This document shows positions 57,116 to 64,000 of a stretch of 64,000 nt of DNA, piece after piece. Positions within the stretch are counted from its first letter, which is position 1. The number at the start of each line of letters is the position of its first letter. This DNA comes from Tricholoma matsutake (Eukaryota; Basidiomycota; Agaricomycetes; Agaricales; Tricholomataceae). Both the position numbers and the translations under genes were made by a program. The notes under the pieces are model-generated. The model searched no databases and was not told the origin of the DNA. It saw only the letters and a program-made list of their open reading frames with translations. The stretch spans positions 5,270,001 through 5,334,000 of the forward strand of contig AP026545.1 of assembly GCA_026075535.2 (NCBI GenBank), in the 5' to 3' direction.

Positions 57116-58422
57116 TCACCGCGAAGGACCACCATCCCATCTTCTAGCTTCAGCATTCTGCACCTTGGAAAGTAGCTCCTCATATTTTGCCTTCCATCCA
57201 TCCAGCACGGCCTTGGCTTTCTTGTCCGTGTCCATTGAATCGTCCGTATCGTCAGGTAAAAAGCTGCTTCGAACGTTCGCAGTAACATCAACCTCCATCT
57301 CCCCCTCACTTTGGTCAACCATCTGAACCTCTTCCATCTGAACCAATTCTTCCTCACCAACCTCCCCTTCATCATCTTCTGAACTGTCAGTTGATGGTGA
57401 TCGCTGTACGGTGAGAGGCCATTTTGGAGACCCAAGTATTGGTGTTGGTGGGGTCAGTGGGAATGCCGGCATAGGTGATGACAGGGGCAACTCATCGGGA
57501 GGAGCAGAACGTACTGACCTTGCATCACCAATCGGCACATGGCTAGGCAGATGAGAGGAGGAAGCATGGATATGCGGTGGTATAGCAGGAAGAGGGGGAG
57601 CAATGAGAGGAGTACTACTGTTCAGCGATTGGGACGACGCTGTGGAGGGTAGCAACAGTGGCTCATTTGTCTTACGGGATGGGAGATGCATCGATCCCAG
57701 TGGCATACTACACTTGATTCGAATGTGTACAGGCATTTCTTCAATGATAGGATTTTTGAAATGAACGTGACCCTCCAAGCCAACATCAGTCATCGGTCCA
57801 TCTTGCTTTATGGCAAATGGTGATTGCAGAGGAGGTGTGTCAACAGGTGGGGGTAAGTCAATGCCAAGTGGCGCGTAGAATCATGGAGGTGTGATTGCCC
57901 TGTGCATGCGGCGAGATGTCAAACCTGCAGGACCATGACGAGCAGAGGGAGGCCTGGGCAGTTGTTCATTCTGTACTTCCTCCATCTGTCTCATTTGTTG
58001 CCGATCCAGCAAAGGGATAACAAGGTTTTTTCTTGACATTCCACCTGATTGACCACCAATATTACTAGGCATACCTAAAATGGGAGGTTCAATTGACAAA
58101 GACTCGGGTATGCCAACTGGCGTGGAATCAACTTCCAGCTGGGAACGTTGGACTTTCAAACGTCCAGAGGGCTGGTACTCCCGGCGCGGATGCTGAATTT
58201 CCAATTCATCTGGCCTTGTTGCCTGTGGATCCAGGAAATCACGCGTCTTTGCCCAGTTGTACATATGTCTATCCTCCTAATTACAAATTGAATGATCAGC
58301 TGAAGTAAAAATGAAAACATGTTAAATACCGTTGTCCAGCCTTTAGGGACTCGATCTTCTGGAAGGACAAATAGAGGGATGTTATTGCAGACAGCAAACC
58401 AATAAGTCAGTCTATCCACCAT
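57116..58422 (-). pseudogene. two-exon gene of unknown family with one in-frame TGA
   Basis: Exon 1 58422-58330 and exon 2 58276-57116 join in phase. Together they would give about 417 residues, but a TGA at 57881-57883 interrupts (between ITPP and FYAPLG). The N-terminus, DRLTYWFAVCNNIPLFVLPE followed by DRVPKGWTT, looks folded. The rest is low complexity: Pro/Ser-rich, then an acidic stretch (SSEDDEGEVGEEELVQMEEV) and a last helix, KAVLDGWKAKYEELLSKVQN, that may form a coiled coil. I recognise no domain. It is divergent from the intact gene at 58549, with a 126-bp gap between start codons. The TGA could be an old CGA; if so the gene died by a single CpG change or is polymorphic. Confidence 0.5.
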
Positions 58423-58548
58423 TGTACTGCGAAGTTGTTACTTGTAATTGTTGTCGCCAGAGATCTGTCCCATTCCGGTGGTACATTATCATCCATATAT
58501 CAGCCAGTTTCTTCAAAATCCAAAGCCCGAGCTCATTTAAAATTCTAG

Positions 58549-59453
58549 ATGGCATCATACGCTGAAGGTGGAGCTGAGAAGATCATTGGAAACCTGCTTT
58601 CAAGAGTGGACTCTGGGTATTCAGCACATGTTAGGGCAGCACTCCTCGGCCATGATCTGGAGCTCGAACAGCTGCTGGCACATCTACCAGGATCCCCGGT
58701 ACGTCCTTAATACCAAGCCACCCTACCTATTTTGTAACCCCGATAAACCTTCAGGCATCCAATACTCTCATTGGGCAGAAGGTTGGAGTATGGATCGACA
58801 TGTACAAGGCTGAACTTGCAATTCAGCAATTACTCTCTGGCACTCAGTCAAATGGCGGACAGCTCGATGACTTCATTGTAAGTACCGAAAAGTTCTTAAC
58901 TTCTTTCAAAATGTTCACCTCATATTAAAGTTGTCAACTTTGTACCAAGTTGCAGAAGTGCCAGAAGATGAGAAGAATGACTTCTTCCCATCTCGTCTAT
59001 TGCTCAGCGCCACCATGCACGTTGATAAGGCAACTGAGGACAACATTCCAACTAACTACCAGGCCATTTCCTGGAACAACCCTGAAGTAACACATCACCC
59101 GATGGTTGCAAAAGGGGCTACAAAGACATGGTACGAGAGCAGTCAGGTAACACCTGGTAAGCCTCATGCAATCCTCTGCATTCTATTCCAATTATTAACT
59201 ATTACCTACTTAAAAAGTTCCAACTATTCTGAAGCCAGTGTATTGCAGAATGAACATCGGTCCAACAAAGGCCGAGCCATCTGAAGTCAATCCTGTGTTG
59301 ATCACATCTCCAACACCACATCGCCCACAAACTCAATTTCCTGCCCTTGCATTTTGTTCAATGACACCTGCCCATGCTTCAGATCTCCAACATTCCGGGG
59401 AGGAGCATATAACGAGTACAGGGATATCAGAAGTGGCCGCTGATCACTTGTAA
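58549..59453 (+). CDS. intact four-exon gene, 237 residues, no recognised family
   Basis: Exons 58549-58698, 58755-58877, 58931-59156 and 59239-59453 have good GT...AG borders and join in phase without a stop. The start MASYAEGGAEKIIGNLLSRV is followed by a helical region (ALLGHDLELEQLLAHL and VWIDMYKAELAIQQLLSGTQ), a middle part with NDFFPSRLLLSATMHVDKAT, and a Pro/Thr-rich C-terminus. No signal peptide, membrane helix or catalytic motif is evident. It shares a short divergent promoter region with the 57116-58422 gene. The open frame amid heavily decayed DNA suggests either a recent copy or selection. I cannot assign a function. Confidence 0.6.
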
Positions 59454-59459
59454 AACGAA

Positions 59460-60184
59460 TGAACTAAATATCCCAAAATCTTTCATATGATGTTATATGC
59501 CATGGGTTCATTATGTATGGATGGGATTGGGAATATAATAATAACAATCATGGACAGTATATATAATATATAAAACCAGTCAGATCACAGCATCGAAATA
59601 AAGGGTACCATCCGACCAACCACTGTTGGGGGAATAGCGGATGGAACCAACGGAATGGACGATACCTATGGAGCAGATGACACCTATGGAGCAGATGACA
59701 CCTGCGGAATGAATGCCACCTATGGAACGGATGCCACCTATGGAACGGGTGCCACCTACGGAATGGGTGCCACCTATGGAACGGGTGCCACCTATGGAAC
59801 GGATCTCACCTACAGAATGGATGCCACCTACAGAACAGATCTCACCTACAGAACAGATGCCACCTATGGAATGGATGCCACCTATGGAACAAATGCCACC
59901 TGCAGAACGGCTGCCACCTACGGTACAGATGACACCTGTGGAGCAGATGATACCAACAGAACATAACAAACATCCTTGGATTGGGAAGTAACAAGAGGGA
60001 GGATGCCTACAGATTGGATGATGTATACAAATGAACCAGAGAGTGACAGATGACTATGGGACAGATGAATGATAGGGTTGAACCTAATCAAGAAAGTGTT
60101 TCATTTGAGTAATGGGGTTGAACCAACTTTACAAACGATGTGCAATAATAATACTACTGATCAGTTTGTAAACGTCCTTCACCT
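59460..60184. repeat. 18-bp minisatellite and spacer
   Basis: From about 59640 to 59960 an 18-bp unit, gccacctatggaacggat, is repeated about 17 times with drift at a few positions. Because 18 is a multiple of 3, frames are open on both strands and yield false Gly/Thr/Tyr-type repeat proteins. The remaining spacer shows no gene. Confidence 0.8.
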
Positions 60185-62611
60185 TCATTTACCCTTCTTC
60201 TGTTTACGAGCCTTGGCTGCACTAACCTGTGCAGAAATTGAGTCCAGCATTTGTTGAGGTATTGTAGCAGCTGCAGCTGTTGACCATGTAACACATCGAG
60301 GGGGAGGGGGGCCTGCTTATTGTGAGCAAAATCTAATCATGTCACGTTCAAGTAGAAAGAGTCCATTACCTTCGACCCTGGATGAAACAACACCTGCCTT
60401 GGAATCCGTATGCTTAAACGGCTTGATCTCGACCTCCACTATCATGTTTTTCTTCTGCTTTAGAGTACGTTGTGGTTCGTTGACCTTGTTCTGGTGTCTG
60501 GGTAATGGTGTGGTGACAGCAGCTGACACATCGACATTTGGGACAGGATGCAGCTTCAATTGCATGGACTGAGGCCCAAAGGTAGAGCGACTGAGAGATG
60601 ACATGGGTACATCAACCGGTTTTACAACTGCTGATTTTCCAACCAATAAACATCATACAAGATTACAATGCGACAATAGCCGAAACTCACCATTTGCTTT
60701 GACAGTGGAATTCCCAGTTTTCGGCATATTTGCTTCGATTACCGGCATTGCTGATTGCTTGGACCTTGGTTTGAAGGTCGATTGAGATGAGACTACCCCC
60801 AATACTTGATTCACCTGCTTTGCTTTGTGGAATAAATATGGAATTTATGGAGAAATAATTACAATGAAGACACTCACCAAGCCCTCTGTCCTTCCACAAT
60901 TGCTTCCCAACAACCTGCTTCATTGATGATGATTGTCCCTGTTTCTGTTTAATGGCTGTGTCTGAATCAGATGACTCTTGATCAATTCCAGAAAAATCGA
61001 ATTCTTCTGAAGACTTCGATGATACTGATCCTGATCTGGGTTTACGACGTCTTGAATCTGGTTGAATATAGTCCTTCCATGTGAGGACTTCCTTTTCTTT
61101 TCCTTTGTCCTTCCTCTTGCGACTGGGCCCGTCAGATGTGGAGAGTGTAGCCGACGTGCTCCGCTTTCACTTTCTTGGTTGATCAAATGACTTCGCTTGA
61201 AATTGGAACCCGATTCCATCATTGCCATCCTCCTGTTGTTTATACCAGAAGTTGAGTAGATCTTGCACTTGAGGATCTTTCATTTTTGATGGATCAAGCA
61301 AAGTAAACCCTTCCGGGAGTTGGTCCGGGTCGAAGTAGTCGTTAGGGTTCTGGATAATTGAAGTCCAGGGAGGAATTCCATTATCATTTCCTGTAGCTTG
61401 CCCTATATGCGATATCATTAATACCAGCCAATCTTAACATTCATTTTTGTAAATTCACTTATGGTAAGCTACTGCAACATAGGATCGTACCAATGATTTC
61501 TTCTCCATCCCTTTTTTAGGCCACTCAGAGGGATCAGGAAGCAGTGGGTGACCATCGTCATCTGTTTCCAGCTGCAAGTATGGCTTCCGGCTTGTGGAAC
61601 CGTTTTGTACCGTTGACCTAGCATCCTCAGAATCTAAATCGGTAACGCTGTAAAACAATGTTCTTACTGACCAGATCGAGACTCTTACCATGCATACGTT
61701 TGCCATGAGCACTTAGGAGGGCCATGATAGGTTTTGTCTCCCAGTCTGGGTTTGCTTGAACAAACAAAGTCCCTCCCAGTTCCCTCATGTACTCATGCCT
61801 CATACAATACATGAACATCAGTATTCAGACTAAGGATAATGAAAACTCACATAGTTGAGACAACAGTTCCTTTTTTGTCCTTGTAAAAGCTCAGGACAAG
61901 ACAGTCTATACCAGATGATTTCTTCATCTGTTTGCAAAATGACCAAATATATTTATAGGCCTTCTCAGCATTCCTGAGGAAATATGGATAAGTTAATCCA
62001 AATAAGAAGGGTAATTCATAATTGTAACACTTGCTTCGCTTGCTGTTTTGGTGGTGGGCCCATTTGGTTCCATAACTCCACCACTCAATCCAGTCTTTCC
62101 TTCTCTTTATCCGATATGACATTCCATAACTTTGAGAGTTCCTTCTGATAGAGACTGAATGCCTTCTTATTTTCTGACAGCCCTGATGAGGCCCCGTTCC
62201 ATCCCCCCATCTTCCTTCGGATCGTTTCCTTCAACTCATCTTCCACTTCCGTTCCGAAGACACTCTGTGCTGTCCGCTTTTTGACACTCCTAAATTTCTC
62301 CACAGATTCCCATTTCCTTCCATACATATGAAACCAAGTATAAACACCCTAGATACATGAATCATAAGTGGTCAGTTTGTTGTCTTCTATTACTGAAGGA
62401 AAACCCCAACATCTTTTTTAAGCTTCTTATCAGCTTCGTTCCAGTTTTTATTCGCTTTCTTCATGTCATGAAAAGCACAAGTGGCAATCTGACTATGGTC
62501 AGTCCTATTTGCCGCTTGCCATTTGTCTTTGTATTCTCCAAGCAAGGCCAAGTCCTCGGGTGTAAAATTGAAATGGAGAAGCTCTAGGGGAACATTGATT
62601 TCATCTGACAT
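60185..62611 (-). pseudogene. multi-exon gene of unknown family with HMG-like segment
   Basis: Coding pieces follow each other on the minus strand from MSDEINVPLELLHFNFTPED (62611) through a segment ENKKAFSLYQKELSKLWNVI followed by SDKEKERLD, which resembles the helices of an HMG box, then WNQMGPPPKQQAK, KGTVVSTM, REYMRELGGTLFVQANPDW, PPWTSIIQNPNDYFDPDQLP, DPSKMKDPQVQDLLNFWYKQ, and a Lys/Ser-rich tail ending KARKQKKGK at 60185. Introns of 45-90 bp separate them. A TGA at 62085-62087 lies inside the HMG-like part. The pattern DYFDPDQLP...DPSKM...LLNFWY is familiar from multicopy hypothetical proteins of mushrooms. Exon borders are approximate and function is unknown. Confidence 0.45.
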
Positions 62612-63309
62612 ACAGTTGGCAAGGGAGAATTATTGTGTCAATGAGGGAAAATGTCACAGTGAAATGTGTGAAGGATGCAGGGCTACCAATATCTCAATCG
62701 TAAAGTGATCTTGCCTAGAATCAGTGATCGAAAGCCCCTAACTTACTGAGAGAAAGATGCATATTTGATTCTGAATGTAAATGCTATAGATGTAAATGAA
62801 AGCAGGTTACGAACACAGGTAATTAAGGCAGGTAAACAGATGAGATAGATTCAGCTGGTGGCAAAGTACGAATCAACCCTAAGTTCGATATTTTCCAAAC
62901 TTTAAGAATCAGGCTCTTGTCCAGATATAATCAATTTTGCAGGGAGATCTCCACTTAATACTAGCAGAAAACAGCTTTCTGCATGCTTGATATAAAAGTG
63001 AAAACATTCCAAGCCACATTGAATACATAATCATATGGAAAGCGAGAGTGATCAGCTGAGTTTTGGTCCACCATTGCCTTGATACGGTCAGCGATCACTC
63101 TATAATGGTCTGCCATGATCCTTGAATGTCCCAGAGCCTCCGATATCCAAGCACAAATTCAAATTTATTATCTAATATCTAAAATTGAACATCTTCAATT
63201 ACTGGTTAGCAGATAGCAAAACTCATGTTGAAGGAGAGCATAATCATCTTTGTAAACATAAGTATTGTATCCTTCCATTATACAAATGCTACAGTCTATC
63301 AGAAAAAAC
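62612..63309. other. spacer without recognised gene
   Basis: About 700 bp, AT-rich, between two minus-strand genes. Only very short ORFs are present and no repeat or element end is evident. It must contain the promoter of the 60185-62611 unit and the 3' end of the gene at 63310. Confidence 0.4.
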
Positions 63310-64000
63310 CTAAATATCTCCAACGCGAGGCTTTTCCAAACGTTCAATTTCTGCCATGACATCCACCTTATTCTCTCTGTCACATAAACCCTCTTCAACA
63401 TATCGGCGCTTCTTCATATCGCGGCTAATTTCTATGTAAGTCTGCTGTTTCAGATGGGCATCAATCACTTGTTGAAGTACTGAAAATGGAATGGTGATTG
63501 TGGGCTTGTCTTGATCCTCAGGCGGTGATGTGCAATAGAGGTGTAGGTTCAGAATGTTGATTGCTGTAGGCCTGTTTATCTTTTTGGGGAAAATCTATAT
63601 TCCAAACATAGATGTTAGTGCATGGCAAGGTATTTTAGATGAAAGGAACTTCCTGTATACAGAGATTGTTGAGAAACCACGAATTTTACATACTTCCCAT
63701 TGAATTTTGATACACAATAAAACTTGGTGGCAGGGGGGACAACATGGTCCTCGGCCTCATCAGCATACTCATTGCACCTTGTTAGGTGGTTCAATAATTG
63801 TGAGCCTGACTCTTCCAACGTCGTGAACATTTCGGCGTAGTCTGCTTCCCAAAAGATGCATATCACTTTTTTCAAGCCTTGCAGTCGTCCACCTGGAGCA
63901 TAGTCACACTCAATCTTTATACCAATTGCTAGCTGCACCCTGCCGAGGGAACAAGCAACAAATCAGGCAAGATCGCGTGCAAGCGTCATCACATCCTCGC
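63310..64000 (-). CDS. partial gene of unknown family, 3' end only
   Basis: Two exons are clear: 63939-63714 and 63594-63310, joined in phase across a 119-bp intron with a gtatca donor and an atag acceptor; a further acceptor at 63940 shows that more exons lie beyond the window. The visible 170 residues include GIKIECDYAPGGRLQGLKKV, FTTLEESGSQLLNHLTR, PFSVLQQVIDAHLKQQTYIE and a charged C-terminus ending in RVGDI. No domain is recognised. The gene has the same orientation as the unit at 60185-62611 and no stop is seen in the visible part. Confidence 0.5.

Noticed and set aside
59580..59991. Repetitive proteins on both strands in the 59.6-60.0 kb array
   Set aside because: Same cause: an 18-bp unit without stops keeps several frames open.
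1..64000. tRNA or rRNA genes
   Set aside because: I looked for the conserved tRNA box A/B pattern and for rRNA-like blocks by eye and found no convincing case; a tRNA scan would be needed to exclude them.

Overview
This window looks like a chromosome segment of a mushroom-forming basidiomycete (Agaricomycetes). The host genes have many short introns of about 45-60 bp, some exons are very small, and their products match fungal housekeeping families. The surroundings are a dense, nested pile of retrotransposons and DNA transposons. I cannot name the genus from sequence alone.

Layout. From 1 to 15.7 kb: a transposon-related ORF fragment, GTG-rich tandem repeats, a 5'-truncated Ty3/gypsy chromovirus (A, +) with a second LTR nested in it, a hAT-like non-autonomous element (M2), a truncated Ty1/copia copy with LTR, a complete but dead gypsy chromovirus (D, 8075-14785) and a 627-bp hAT-type MITE (M4). 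From 15.9 to 29.0 kb is a compact island of six host genes: a complex I assembly factor of the NDUFAF6 type, an F-box-like protein, an MFS transporter of the DAL5/TNA1 type (-), V-ATPase subunit d (VMA6), a GH71 alpha-1,3-glucanase (-) and a Sec14-like lipid transfer protein (-). MFS and VMA6 are divergent around a 342-bp intergenic region; VMA6 and the GH71 gene converge.

From 29.5 to 32.2 kb is an apparently intact pogo/Fot1-type transposon with an open transposase, terminal and subterminal repeats and a TA target duplication. From 33.1 to 39.0 kb is a nested inverted-repeat structure holding a hAT MITE (M1), a minus-strand copia copy and a third hAT-like fragment (M3). From 39.35 to 45.39 kb is a full-length gypsy chromovirus (B, -) with 423-bp LTRs and a perfect 5-bp target duplication. 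From 46 to 56.7 kb: unrecognised, partly degenerate spliced ORFs, a gypsy fragment (C) with a 616-bp LTR, a Tad-like LINE with a poly(A) tail, and two adjacent 17-bp minisatellites. From 57 to 64 kb is a group of spliced genes of no family I recognise, split by an 18-bp minisatellite. One of them (58549-59453) is fully open.

How it fits together. The conserved genes act in mitochondria (NDUFAF6), vacuolar acidification (VMA6), Golgi/lipid trafficking (SEC14), the cell wall (GH71) and nutrient uptake (MFS); they look like neighbours rather than one pathway. The strongest window-wide signal is CpG to TpG/CpA decay of the repeats. All in-frame stops I could place in gypsy A, B and D are TGA, several lie where a sister copy has CGA or CAA, and LTR pairs differ mainly by transitions, many at CpG. 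This points to cytosine methylation of transposons. Exon borders were read by eye from splice signals and protein-family memory; no alignment or database search was run.
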